Shown: positions 7,908-16,005 of the stretch, one piece after another
How the letters are laid out: each line of letters begins with the position of its first letter
Numbering within the stretch: the stretch's first letter is position 1
Assembly: GCA_002050275.1 (NCBI GenBank)
Contig: MWTB01000002.1
Location: forward strand, 103,176-167,175
Length of the DNA stretch: 64,000 bases
Origin: Anaerolineae bacterium UTCFX1
GTDB taxonomy: Bacteria > Chloroflexota > Anaerolineae > Anaerolineales > Villigracilaceae
Reading direction: 5' to 3'
Notes under the pieces: generated by a model
What the model was told of the DNA's origin: nothing
Seen by the model: only the letters and a program-made list of their open reading frames with translations
Databases searched by the model: none
Translations under genes and position numbers: made by a program

Positions 7908-9230
7908 ATGTTTGAGAATTTAACTTCGCGACTTAATAAAGTATTCGATCAACTTCGCCGACGCGGAAAACTCTCCGAAGCGGATGTGGACGCGGCGATG
8001 CGCGAAGTGCGCCTTGCCTTGCTCGAAGCGGACGTGCATTTCAGCGTTGTCAAAACATTCATTGCTCGTGTGCGTGAGCGCGCGGTCGGCGCGGAAGTGT
8101 CGAAGGCGTTGGTTCCCGGTCAACAAGTAATCAAAATTGTCAACGAAGAATTGATCGCTACTCTCGGCGAGCCTGCGCCGTTGAAATTTTCAGGTCCGAA
8201 GCCGCATGTGATCATGATGGTCGGTTTGCAGGGATCGGGTAAAACGACTCACGCGGGCAAGATCGCCAAGATGCTCCGCTCGAAAGGGGAGCGGGTGATG
8301 CTCGTCGCGGGCGACCCGTATCGTCCCGCCGCGGTGACGCAACTCCAGCAACTCGGCGAGCGGATTGATGTCCCCGTTGAGTCGGATTTGAACGTCAAGC
8401 CGCCAGAACTCGTGGCGCGCGCGTTCGAAAAAGCCCAAAAGGGCGGATACGGCGTCATGATCGTGGACACCGCTGGACGGTCGCAGTTGGACGCGGAGTT
8501 GATGAGCGAGCTAAAGTCCATCGTAGCGAAAGTCCCGCCGACAGAAACGCTGCTCGTAGTTGATTCGATGATCGGTCAGGAAGCGTTGAACATCGCGCAG
8601 GGATTCCGCGATAACGTTTCGATCACGGGTTTGGTGATGACGAAAATGGACGGCGACTCGCGCGGCGGCGCGGCGATCTCGATCCGTTCAGTGACGGGGG
8701 TGCCGATCAAATTTATCGGCACGGGCGAAAAACTTGACGCGCTCGAAACGTATGACCCCGCGCGGCTGTCGTCGCGGATATTGGGCATGGGCGACATGAT
8801 CGGCTTGATCGAAAAAGCCGAAGCCGCGTTCGATCAGGAAGTGGCGCAAAAATCTGCCGAGCGCATGATGAAGGGACAGTTCTCGCTCGAAGACTGGCTC
8901 GACCAAATGAAGCAGATGAAAAAGATGGGACCGCTCGCGCAGATCATGGATATGCTGCCTGGGCAAATGGGGCAAGCCGCGCGTCAGATTGACCCGAAAG
9001 ATATCGAAAAGAATTTCAAACAGACCGAAGCGATCATCCATTCGATGACGTTGAAAGAACGCCGCGACCCCGATATTTTAAATGCCTCACGTCGGCGCCG
9101 CATAGCGGCTGGCTCTGGCATGGAAGTGCAGGATGTGAACCGCTTGATCAAGCAATTCCGTGAAGCGCAAAAGATGATGAAGATGTTGACAAAGACAGGA
9201 GGCAAGGGGCTGGGGAGGTTGTTTGGTTAA
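7908..9230 (+). CDS. ffh: Signal recognition particle protein Ffh
   Basis: This SRP54-family GTPase of 440 residues binds signal peptides of nascent membrane proteins and targets ribosomes to FtsY. It shows the N-terminal helical N domain, then the G domain with G1 GLQGSGKTT (about 107-115), DTAGR (about 189) and TKMDGD (about 247), then the methionine-rich M domain. The M domain has repeated QMKQMKKMG and the SRP RNA-binding motif SGMEVQDVNRLIKQF near the C terminus. Length is normal. ATG 7908 is chosen because homologues start MFENLT-RL and a TATAAT box lies directly before it. In many bacteria rpsP follows directly; here rpsP is about 5.5 kb away. Confidence 0.97.
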   Translation: MFENLTSRLNKVFDQLRRRGKLSEADVDAAMREVRLALLEADVHFSVVKTFIARVRERAVGAEVSKALVPGQQVIKIVNEELIATLGEPAPLKFSGPKPHVIMMVGLQGSGKTTHAGKIAKMLRSKGERVMLVAGDPYRPAAVTQLQQLGERIDVPVESDLNVKPPELVARAFEKAQKGGYGVMIVDTAGRSQLDAELMSELKSIVAKVPPTETLLVVDSMIGQEALNIAQGFRDNVSITGLVMTKMDGDSRGGAAISIRSVTGVPIKFIGTGEKLDALETYDPARLSSRILGMGDMIGLIEKAEAAFDQEVAQKSAERMMKGQFSLEDWLDQMKQMKKMGPLAQIMDMLPGQMGQAARQIDPKDIEKNFKQTEAIIHSMTLKERRDPDILNASRRRRIAAGSGMEVQDVNRLIKQFREAQKMMKMLTKTGGKGLGRLFG

Positions 9231-9382
9231 AATTAGTTGGATAGTTTGTTAGTTAGTTAGGTGGTTTGATAGTTGCGTGGTTCGGCGTGGCGACAAGGCG
9301 CCACTGCCTCAGTTCGTGGAAGTCGGATAAATCCGACTCGCTCATTAGCGCGAAGCACTTCCAATTTACACAAGTTTAAGGT

Positions 9383-10534
9383 TCACAGTTTGTAGGCAAT
9401 AATTGCTTCGTACCTGCTAATTTCTTCTTTTAGTTTTTTCTCTTTGTCTTCAGCGGCATCTAGTTTAAATGCATCAAATAGACTGTTCCGTTTGTTAAGT
9501 GCTGCAAGATTCTCTTGAACCTGTTGTAGCTCCTGTTTAAGCTTAGGAAGTTTTTCCTCAGCTATTGGCTTTGAGCGTAATACTTGTAATATTTTGATTT
9601 TTTCGTAAATCGCACTCCCCCAATTGAATGATTTGGAACTTGAAGCCAACGCCTCGATGTTTTCTAAAACACTAACATCGTTTGGGGTATAAGAGTCTGC
9701 GGTCAGAAAAAGATTCATCGCTTCCAAATAATATTCCATTTTTTTATTATATGCTTCTAGTTGGCGTCCCGCGAGTTGAATAAGTCCATCTGAATATCTC
9801 GTGCTTATAAAGTGCGACTCGTCATCTCCCTGCTTAATTTTTTCGTTCCCCAAGTAAATTTGCCACTGTGCTTGTTGATAGGTTAATTCTTGTCTAACTT
9901 CTCTGATACGTTCATTATCGGATGAAATTGCATCAGCTTTTTGGAGATAATTCATCGCCTCATCGTAACGGTTTTTCACTTCAGTTGTAAACCAGAACGA
10001 GGCAATGGCTTTGTTTATCCATGCCTCAACATTCTCAGGGTCAATTTCGAGAACTTTGTTGGCATATTCCAAGGTTTCTTTGTAGTTTTTCACTTCCAGT
10101 GCTGATTTGCAAATTCCCAAATACCTCTCAACACTTTTTCTTTCAGTTTTCTCAACAGGGGGATGGTATGTTATTGTTGTTCCACAGTATTTGCACTGAA
10201 CCAGTCCAGTATGATCTGGTTGCCCCATTACACTACCACACGAAGGGCATTTCAAGACAGTACCACTTTGAGGAATCGGCTTGGGTTCTGAAGTTGTTTG
10301 CAGTTCCAACTCTGCCAGCGCTTTTTGGGCATAAGTGTTGTTTGGATTGATAGCGAGAATTTTATGGAAACAATCTCTTTTTTGTTGAGGGTTTTCTACG
10401 CATGCGGCGAGCCATAGCCATGCAATCTCATTTTTAGGCTCCTTCTTAAGAACCTCTAAGAAAATTTGAAGTGCGCGTGGCTTGTTGCCTGATTTGAAGA
10501 GTTCGATGCCTGTTTGAACATTAGCGCTGTCCAT
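9383..10534 (-). CDS. TPR-repeat protein with zinc ribbon
   Basis: This hypothetical protein has 383 residues. The N terminus has tetratricopeptide-like helices (about 1-75). A zinc ribbon with CPSCG (about 95-99) and CKYCG (about 113-117) follows, then more TPR-like repeats (about 130-300). The C-terminal stretch is coiled-coil prone (about 315-380, heptad-like KLKQELQQVQENLA). No signal peptide is seen, so it is probably cytoplasmic and acts by protein-protein contacts. Codon use is less GC-rich than the ffh region. The divergent intergenic DNA upstream of its start is duplicated at about 11974-12086. Function unknown. Confidence 0.7.
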   Translation of the reverse strand: MDSANVQTGIELFKSGNKPRALQIFLEVLKKEPKNEIAWLWLAACVENPQQKRDCFHKILAINPNNTYAQKALAELELQTTSEPKPIPQSGTVLKCPSCGSVMGQPDHTGLVQCKYCGTTITYHPPVEKTERKSVERYLGICKSALEVKNYKETLEYANKVLEIDPENVEAWINKAIASFWFTTEVKNRYDEAMNYLQKADAISSDNERIREVRQELTYQQAQWQIYLGNEKIKQGDDESHFISTRYSDGLIQLAGRQLEAYNKKMEYYLEAMNLFLTADSYTPNDVSVLENIEALASSSKSFNWGSAIYEKIKILQVLRSKPIAEEKLPKLKQELQQVQENLAALNKRNSLFDAFKLDAAEDKEKKLKEEISRYEAIIAYKL

Positions 10535-10565
10535 AGTGATTTACGCTACCTCCGCTTCTGTGTGC

Positions 10566-10684
10566 GAAAATTGTATACCCACAAATGGAAAAATACAATT
10601 ACAGATTCGTTTTCCTCCCTCCTCTCTTCACGCCGAATTCACAACCGAATCCTGTACTTCGAGCATCAGTTCAAGCCAAAGGAG
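10566..10684. repeat. Imperfect direct repeat, copy 1
   Basis: This stretch closely matches 11974-12086. Shared blocks include aaattgtat, ctccctcctctcttcac, ccgaattcaca, cgagcatcagttcaa and ccaaaggagt. Copy 2 is the divergent intergenic region between the GNAT gene and the small membrane protein gene at 12092, and its end supplies that gene's ribosome site. Copy 1 keeps the AAAGGAG but has no ORF after it. Confidence 0.75.
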
Positions 10685-10715
10685 TTGTAGGTCACGCTTC
10701 AAGCGTGACCTACAA
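10685..10715. repeat. Perfect 15-bp palindrome
   Basis: TTGTAGGTCACGCTT (10685-10699) is followed by one base and its exact reverse complement (10701-10715). It sits just after direct-repeat copy 1 and 13 bp from the stop of the convergent lipoprotein gene. It has no T-run, so it is more like a dispersed palindromic repeat than a clean intrinsic terminator, though it could stop transcription. Confidence 0.7.
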
Positions 10716-10727
10716 ATTTGAAGGGGA

Positions 10728-11390
10728 TTATTGACAAGCCCGTTCAGGGATTCTCGAATCGCAAACCTGAACTTCACGTAAGTAATTCATCCATTGTGTG
10801 ATATCTGCTTCGGTGGGTTTATAACGGAAAGCGACTTGCACAAGATAAAAACTGTCGTTGCCCTGGATCGCCTTCATGTATGTAAATTCCTCTTTTTGGG
10901 TGGAAGGATTCAAGGGGCAATACAACATCCAAAGCACGAAGTTGTATCCATTTTCAACGCCATCTGCTACGGGGTACGTTTCGCTATTCTGACATGCACC
11001 GAACCAACGATTGGTCATGGTTTCCTGTGCCTGTTGGGGAGTGGTATTCTTTTCGCCCAGATAAACCTGTACTGTGACCATGATCGTCCAATCTTCGACC
11101 GTCTCGCCTTCTGCGACCATCTCTGTGATGGTTTGATTTCCCTGCTCCGCCTGATATCCAATCTTGAATCCATCGGGGAGTCCTGCCAAAAGGTTTTCGT
11201 TTTCGAGTCCTGTGCCTGTTTGGGTTGATTCCGTTGGAGATGGAGGCTGTGTAATGAAATCGCTCGGCATGGGCGGCATGGTGATGATCGTTTGCGGGGT
11301 CGCCGTTGCCAAACTAGGCAGGTTTGCCGATGAGCAAGCAAGGATGAAGAGGCTGATAATAAGAATTGTGCTAGGTATTGATTTTTTCAT
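10728..11390 (-). CDS. Hypothetical lipoprotein
   Basis: This protein of 220 residues begins MKKSIPSTILIISLFILACSS, a signal peptide with lipobox ILAC. A Thr/Pro-rich linker (about 25-60) follows, then one globular domain with Cys residues (FGACQ, LYCP, VQVCDS, PERACQ) that may form disulfides outside the cell. ATG 11390 is preferred to the upstream ATG at 11411 because the signal peptide starts there. It is not a family I recognise. It is convergent with direct-repeat copy 1. Lipid anchoring is inferred. Confidence 0.7.
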   Translation of the reverse strand: MKKSIPSTILIISLFILACSSANLPSLATATPQTIITMPPMPSDFITQPPSPTESTQTGTGLENENLLAGLPDGFKIGYQAEQGNQTITEMVAEGETVEDWTIMVTVQVYLGEKNTTPQQAQETMTNRWFGACQNSETYPVADGVENGYNFVLWMLYCPLNPSTQKEEFTYMKAIQGNDSFYLVQVAFRYKPTEADITQWMNYLREVQVCDSRIPERACQ

Positions 11391-11461
11391 AGAAAGACTC
11401 CAGAAATTCAAGATGCCTTACTATGCCATGTTCATTTAAATCGATGCAGTGCGCTATCCCT

Positions 11462-11971
11462 TCACAACCTCAACTCCATAATGTAATCCCTCTGCGGATC
11501 ATCACCTAGCATGAATACGTGCGTGCCAATCTCTTTGAATCCCCGCTTCTTGTAAAACTCAATTGCTCTCGGGTTCTTCTCCCACACACCGAGCCAGAGA
11601 CTTTCACTGCCTCTTTGCTTGGCTTCCTGAATGCTGGCTTGCATTAGTGACTTGCCAATTCCCTTACCAATGTGTTCCTTCGCGACGTAGATTCGTTCGA
11701 TCTCGACTACTTTCGTCCCGTGAATTGAATCATCTCTGTTTCCGAGTGTGAGTTTAGCATAGCCTGCGATTTTGTCGTCAATTTCTACGATGAGGAAGAT
11801 CGTGCTGGGATTAGATAGCTCTTGAAGTTGAATCTCAGGCGAATAAGTTCGCGCAAGAAATAATCGTATGTTCTCAGGCGTGTTGTCCGCGCCAAAGGTG
11901 TCGGAAAAGGTTTCAGCCCCGAATTCCGCGAGTATGTTTGCGTCGTCAGTTGTTCCGTATCGAATGATCAT
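11462..11971 (-). CDS. GNAT-family N-acetyltransferase
   Basis: This acetyltransferase has 169 residues. The acetyl-CoA binding motif A is RIYVAKEHIGKGIGKSLM (about 93-110; R/Q-x-x-G-x-G/A is HIGKGIG), followed by SLWLGVWEKNPRAIEFYKKR and GFKEIG, the typical motif B. It resembles the spermidine/Ala acetyltransferase-like branch (start MIIRYGTTDD). The substrate cannot be told from sequence. ATG 11971 fits the domain start; longer upstream frames run through the repeated intergenic DNA. Confidence 0.88.
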   Translation of the reverse strand: MIIRYGTTDDANILAEFGAETFSDTFGADNTPENIRLFLARTYSPEIQLQELSNPSTIFLIVEIDDKIAGYAKLTLGNRDDSIHGTKVVEIERIYVAKEHIGKGIGKSLMQASIQEAKQRGSESLWLGVWEKNPRAIEFYKKRGFKEIGTHVFMLGDDPQRDYIMELRL

Positions 11972-11973
11972 TT

Positions 11974-12086
11974 CTAAATTGTATGCCTGCAAAACGAAAA
12001 TTGCAACCGATTCTCTCCCTCCTCTCTTCACACCGAATTCACAAACGAATCCTATACTTTCGAGCATCAGTTCAAACCAAAGGAGT
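11974..12086. repeat. Imperfect direct repeat, copy 2 (divergent promoter region)
   Basis: This region matches 10566-10684. It separates the GNAT gene (minus) from the small membrane protein gene (plus) and contains a TATACT at 12053-12058 and AAAGGAG at 12079-12085. The duplication suggests an unequal copying event around the lipoprotein and GNAT genes. Confidence 0.75.
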
Positions 12087-12091
12087 AAAAC

Positions 12092-12490
12092 ATGAACGGA
12101 AAAATTGCACTGCGTGTTGTTTCAGGATTGGTCTTGCTTGCGGTCATCGCCGCCATCGGCTTCTTCGCGTTTCAAGCGGGCATTGCCAAAGGCTCGCCGA
12201 TCACCATCGAAGCGCCATCGGGCGAGTCGGTTCCCATGCCGTATTCGCACTACGGCCGTGGACACGGCATGCCATTTCACCGCCCATTCGGATTTGGCTT
12301 CGGATGCTTGATTCCTATCTTCGGTGTTCTCCTATTCATCCTCGCGCTAAAATCTTTTCGCATGATGATGTGGGGTCCGCGCTGGGGCTGGGGAGGTCGC
12401 CATGGTTGGGGCGAGCATGGCGTCCCGCCGATGTTCGAGGAGTGGCACAAGAAAGCGCATGGCGAATCAACGGAAGAAAAGAAAGAATAA
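12092..12490 (+). CDS. Small membrane protein, His/Gly/Trp-rich
   Basis: This protein of 132 residues has two likely membrane helices: about 7-30 (signal-anchor-like, VVSGLVLLAVIAAIGFFAF) and about 70-90. The tail is rich in Trp, Gly and His (WGPRWGWGGRHGWGEHG), then charged. AAAGGAG at 12079-12085 lies 6 nt before the ATG. It precedes a response regulator and sensor kinase on the same strand, so it may be the controlled gene or a sensor accessory. The His-rich segments could bind metal; that is inference. Confidence 0.7.
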   Translation: MNGKIALRVVSGLVLLAVIAAIGFFAFQAGIAKGSPITIEAPSGESVPMPYSHYGRGHGMPFHRPFGFGFGCLIPIFGVLLFILALKSFRMMMWGPRWGWGGRHGWGEHGVPPMFEEWHKKAHGESTEEKKE

Positions 12491-12493
12491 CCG

Positions 12494-12499
12494 TATAAT
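12494..12499 (+). promoter_or_regulatory. TATAAT box upstream of the response regulator
   Basis: A perfect TATAAT at 12494-12499 lies directly before the palindromic repeat at 12501-12583. A start about 7 nt downstream would place the whole hairpin in the 5' leader of the response regulator mRNA. No convincing -35 box was seen. Confidence 0.4.
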
Positions 12500-12500
12500 A

Positions 12501-12583
12501 TCGTCATTGCGAGCGAAGCGAAGCAATCTCCTTCACAGTGTTGGAGATTGCTTCGTCGCAAAGAACGCTCCTCGCAATGACGA
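12501..12583. repeat. Dispersed palindromic repeat, copy 1
   Basis: TCGTCATTGCGAG (12501-12513) is exactly inverted at 12571-12583. Inner arms GAAGCAATCTC and GAGATTGCTTC pair as well. Related copies lie at 17117-17184 and 18293-18430. It is a MITE/REP-like element, located between the membrane protein gene and the response regulator. Confidence 0.85.
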
Positions 12584-12592
12584 TACCGCGCC

Positions 12593-13279
12593 ATGAAAAC
12601 TATCCTCGTCGTTGACGACGAACCTAAGATCACTCAACTCGTGCGCGATTACCTCGAACGCGCGGGATTTGGCGTTTTGATCGCGCATGACGGGAAGAAA
12701 GCCTTGTCGCTGGCGAAGACGGAAAAACCCTCCGCGGTCATTCTGGACCTCGGCTTGCCTCAGCTCGATGGGCTGGATTTCACCCGCGAGTTTCGTAAAA
12801 CCTCCAACGCGCCGATCATCATGCTCACTGCCCGCTCCGAAGAATCGGACAAACTCATCGGACTCGAACTCGGCGCGGACGATTACATGACCAAGCCGTT
12901 CAGCTCGAAGGAATTGGTCGCGCGCGTCCGCGTGGTGTTTCGACGCATCGAAAACGCAACAAGCATGAGTTCGGAAATGATCCGCGTGGCAGACCTCACC
13001 CTCGATGTGCCGCGGATGCGAGTCACAGCCGAGAAGCGCGAGATCGAAGAGTTGACTCCCACCGAATTTGAATTACTCGCCACACTCACACGCCAGCCTG
13101 GACGCGTCTTCACCCGTGCGCAATTACTGGATTCGATACACGGTGTGGCATTTGAATCCTATGAACGCGCAATTGACGCGCACATTAAGAACATCCGTCG
13201 CAAGATCGAGGTCAAAGCGAGCGAGCCGAAGTATGTGTTGACCGTGTACGGCGTCGGCTATAAATTTGCGGATAAATAG
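12593..13279 (+). CDS. OmpR-family response regulator
   Basis: This protein of 228 residues has a receiver domain (about 1-118) and a winged-helix output domain (about 130-226). Acidic pocket residues are in VVDDEPK, the phosphoacceptor Asp is in VILDLGLPQLDG and the conserved Lys is in MTKPFSSKEL. The DNA-binding domain has ELTPTEFELLATL, RAQLLDSIHG and VYGVGYKF, typical of OmpR/PhoB. It is followed by a sensor kinase gene that carries an in-frame stop. Signal and targets are unknown; the small membrane protein upstream is a candidate target. Confidence 0.92.
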   Translation: MKTILVVDDEPKITQLVRDYLERAGFGVLIAHDGKKALSLAKTEKPSAVILDLGLPQLDGLDFTREFRKTSNAPIIMLTARSEESDKLIGLELGADDYMTKPFSSKELVARVRVVFRRIENATSMSSEMIRVADLTLDVPRMRVTAEKREIEELTPTEFELLATLTRQPGRVFTRAQLLDSIHGVAFESYERAIDAHIKNIRRKIEVKASEPKYVLTVYGVGYKFADK

Positions 13280-13288
13280 AAATTCCGC

Positions 13289-13417
13289 TGGTTGAGTAGT
13301 CCCGCATGCTTTTCGCGGGACGTACCGAAACCAGCATGTTCAGGAGTAATTTTGTTACGAGTGTTCTTTACGGCGTGGTGGTTTCGATACGGCGGACGAA
13401 CGCCGCCTACTCAACCA
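13289..13417. repeat. Composite palindromic repeat between regulator and kinase
   Basis: TGGTTGAGTAG (13289-13299) is inverted as CTACTCAACCA (13407-13417). Inner hairpins are GTCCCGC with GCGGGAC and GGCGG with CCGCC. The element fills the gap between the response regulator and the kinase ATG at 13429. Part of the 18293-18430 repeat looks related. Confidence 0.7.
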
Positions 13418-13428
13418 CCAAAATATCA

Positions 13429-14577
13429 ATGAAACGACATCACTCTCCTCACAAACCCCCATGGTGGCCCGAGAGCGAAGAATGGCCCCCCAAGCGCTGG
13501 CAAACGCGCCGTGGACCTTTCTTCCGCCGATTCGGATGTTTTTTCATTCTGTTCAGTTTCTTCGCCTGTATCGGCGTGATGGCGATGCTGCGATTCTTCC
13601 TCGACCCGTTTGTTGAATTTCACAACCTACCGCCGAACATGCCGCAGATGCACCGTCCCGATTTCATTTTTCCTTTCGGACTGTTTGGCTTCTTGATTCT
13701 GATCGGAGTTGTGTTTTTCGGCGTGCGCAATTTGCGACGCATGTCCATGCCGTTGGACGAGTTGCTCGAAGCGTCAAGCCGCGTGGCAGATGGCGATTTC
13801 GCTGTGCGCGTGGAGGAGCGGGGACCGTTTGAAGTCCGCGCGTTGTTGCGTGAGTTCAATTCAATGACTGAAAAATTGGAGATCAACGACAAGCAACGCC
13901 GCGCTATGCTAGCGGACATTTCGCATGAACTCCGCTCGCCGATCACGATCATGCAAGGGAATCTCGAGGGGATGATTGACGGAGTCTATTCAGCGGATGC
14001 GGAGCGATTGAAGTCGCTGTACGATGAGACTCAAATCCTTTCGCGGCTGGTGGACGATCTGCGGATTCTCGCGCTCGCCGAAAGCGGGTCGTTGCAATTG
14101 AAACATGAGTCAACGGATTTGGGCTTGCTGATACGCGAGGTCATTTCAAGCTTTGAATCGCAAGCGAATTAAAAGAAAATCAGGCTTGAGTTTCAAATGG
14201 ACGAGGTGAGAGTAATCGAAATTGATCCTCTTCGCATCCGCGAGGTGTTGACGAATGTTGTGGCGAACGCTGTACGGCACACGCCGAGTGAAGGGGAAAT
14301 AAAAGTTGGGGCGACTGAATCGGCTGTCCCTGAGAGGCGAAGCGTGGCGGTCTTCGTCCAAGACAGCGGGGAGGGAATCCAAACCGAAGATTTGAGCCGC
14401 ATCTTCGATCGATTCTACAAATCCAGCGATTCGGGCGGGATGGGGCTGGGGCTGTCCATTGCGAAATATTTAGTCGAGGCGCACGGCGGGAAAATTTGGG
14501 CGGAGTCAAAAGCGGGGCAGGGGACGAGGATATCCTTTTCTTTACCGCTAAGCACGCCAAGAACGCAAAGTTTTTAA
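13429..14577 (+). pseudogene. Sensor histidine kinase interrupted by in-frame TAA
   Basis: The first part (13429-14169, 247 codons) has two membrane helices (about 32-56 and about 74-94), a HAMP-like linker and the H-box DISHELRSPITIMQGN. At 14170-14172 a TAA interrupts the frame. In the same frame after it ([18 protein letters not shown] onward) come the N-box [12 protein letters not shown]1 DSGEGI and G2 [10 protein letters not shown] up to 14577. A kinase cut at the stop would lack its ATP-binding domain. One base change (GAA to TAA) explains it. It could be a real null mutation, a read error, or two polypeptides acting together: a new start at ATG 14197 would supply most of the ATPase domain. 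The C-terminal residues come from a repeat. Confidence 0.75.
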
Positions 14578-14613
14578 AGGTTTTCTTGGCGCGCTTCGCG
14601 GGCTTGGCGGTTC
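14541..14613. repeat. Dispersed repeat overlapping the kinase 3' end
   Basis: The sequence runs accgctaagcacgccaag ... cttggcgcgcttcgcggg ... cttggcggt and forms an imperfect inverted repeat (accgctaag with cttggcggt; acgccaag with cttggcg). The kinase reading frame ends inside it, so its last residues are repeat-derived. Confidence 0.5.
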
Positions 14614-14725
14614 AATTTGAAAAGTCTGGTAAAATTACGTTTGCGATTTCAGCCCGCATGTGTTCCTTTCACATACCTCTCTATGCCTGTCTGAAACGCA
14701 AATAATTTCAAGGAGAGAAAGCAAG

Positions 14726-15058
14726 ATGGTTCGTATTCGTTTACGTCGGATCGGGTTGAAGGGTCAGCCCACGTATCGCGTTGTCGCCGCGGACAAAGAG
14801 TCCCCTCGCGATGGCCGCTTTTTGGAAATTTTGGGTTTCTACAATCCTCGCACAGAGCCTTCAACGGTTCACCTCAAGGAAGATCGCGTATTTCACTGGA
14901 TGAAGAACGGCGCTCGCCCGACCGAGTCGGTAGAGCAGGTATTCAAATACGTTGGGACGCTGGAGCGTTGGGAGCGCTTCAAGAAGGGCGAAGCGGCTGA
15001 GACGCTTGTTAAAGAGGCGGAAGAGGCGGAAGCCAAACGCAAGGAAGCGCAGAAGTAA
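14726..15058 (+). CDS. rpsP: 30S ribosomal protein bS16
   Basis: This small-subunit protein has 110 residues. The conserved start MVRIRLRRIGLKGQPTYRVV and the GRFLEILGFYNP motif identify bS16. The C-terminal tail is Lys/Glu/Ala-rich and longer than the core fold (about 80 residues), a common extension. AAGGAGAG at 14710-14717 supports ATG 14726. It is followed by khpA and rimM, a conserved ribosome-biogenesis cluster. Confidence 0.97.
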   Translation: MVRIRLRRIGLKGQPTYRVVAADKESPRDGRFLEILGFYNPRTEPSTVHLKEDRVFHWMKNGARPTESVEQVFKYVGTLERWERFKKGEAAETLVKEAEEAEAKRKEAQK

Positions 15059-15103
15059 ACCTTCGTCTCCAGCTTTTCCCTATTATGGCGAAGGAACTAC
15101 GCT

Positions 15104-15340
15104 ATGAAAGAATTAATCGAGTATGTCGTAAAGTCGTTAGTGGATCATCCCGATGAAGTGCAGGTGACTCAATTGGGGAGCGGATCGCGCATACGCATCG
15201 AGCTGAGCGTGTCGAAAGACGACATGGGGCGCGTGATCGGTAAAGGTGGCAAGGTCGCCAACTCGATCCGCGCATTGTTGCGAGTGGCGGCGGAGCGCGA
15301 AGGCAAGCAAGCCACGCTCGATGTGGTCGAGCCAGAATAA
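15104..15340 (+). CDS. khpA: KH-domain RNA-binding protein KhpA
   Basis: This 78-residue single-KH protein (YlqC/KhpA family) has the signature GRVIGKGGKVANSIR with the GKGG loop. KhpA binds RNA and in several Gram-positives works with KhpB in RNA control and cell shape. The order rpsP-khpA-rimM is widely conserved. Its TAA overlaps the ATG of rimM by one base, indicating translational coupling. Confidence 0.93.
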   Translation: MKELIEYVVKSLVDHPDEVQVTQLGSGSRIRIELSVSKDDMGRVIGKGGKVANSIRALLRVAAEREGKQATLDVVEPE

Positions 15341-15873
15341 TGTCGAAAGAGAAAAACACAGGCTCGCCGAAAGGCGAGCCGCTTTATTTGAGCGTGGGTT
15401 TTTTACGACGTCCGCATGGAGTGCGCGGCGAAATCGTTATGGATTTGCATACAGACTTCCCCGAGCGTATGAAGAGCGGGCGAAAACTATTTGTGGGCGA
15501 GGAACGTAAGCTTGTAACGCTGACCAGTGTGCGTCCGCATCAATCAGGTCTGCTTGTAAAATTCAAAAATGTCGAAACCCCCGAAGACGCGGGTCTGTTT
15601 CGCAATCAATGGGTGTTCATCAAAAAAGCGGACGCGCCGCCGCTGCCTGAGGGTAAAATTTATCAGCATGAGTTGATCGGATTCGAAGTCGTGGATGAGA
15701 ATGACAATCCGCTTGGCGAGTTGGTTGAGATTTTGGAGACAGGCGCGAACGATGTCTATGTGGTGCGAAACGACTCGGGCAAGGAGATTCTCCTCCCCGC
15801 GATTCCCTCGGTCATTCTGGACCTTCAGCCTGCTCGCCGTTTCGTCAAGGTTCATGTGCTTGAAGGGCTGTAA
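15340..15873 (+). CDS. rimM: Ribosome maturation factor RimM
   Basis: This 16S processing protein of 177 residues assists assembly of the 30S head around uS19. The N-terminal RimM barrel contains the signature VGFLRRPHGVRGEIV (about 20-34) and the C-terminal PRC-barrel has HELIGFEVVDENDNPLGELV, ILETGANDVYVV and ILLPAIPSVI. The start codon overlaps the khpA stop. No trmD or rplS follows, which departs from the usual order. Confidence 0.95.
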   Translation: MSKEKNTGSPKGEPLYLSVGFLRRPHGVRGEIVMDLHTDFPERMKSGRKLFVGEERKLVTLTSVRPHQSGLLVKFKNVETPEDAGLFRNQWVFIKKADAPPLPEGKIYQHELIGFEVVDENDNPLGELVEILETGANDVYVVRNDSGKEILLPAIPSVILDLQPARRFVKVHVLEGL

Positions 15874-16005
15874 AATAAGTTTCACGTTTCAAATTTCAGG
15901 TTTCACGTCAAAGGCGCGGTTGTATGAGCCTTGAATTCATAAATCCTTTGTGTTCCTCGTGTCACTTCGATAAACTCAGTGCAAGCCTTTGCGGTAAAAA
16001 GATTT

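Noticed and set aside
14170-14172. Selenocysteine or pyrrolysine at the kinase stop
   Set aside because: The codon is TAA, which is not known to be recoded as either. A mutation or read error is simpler.
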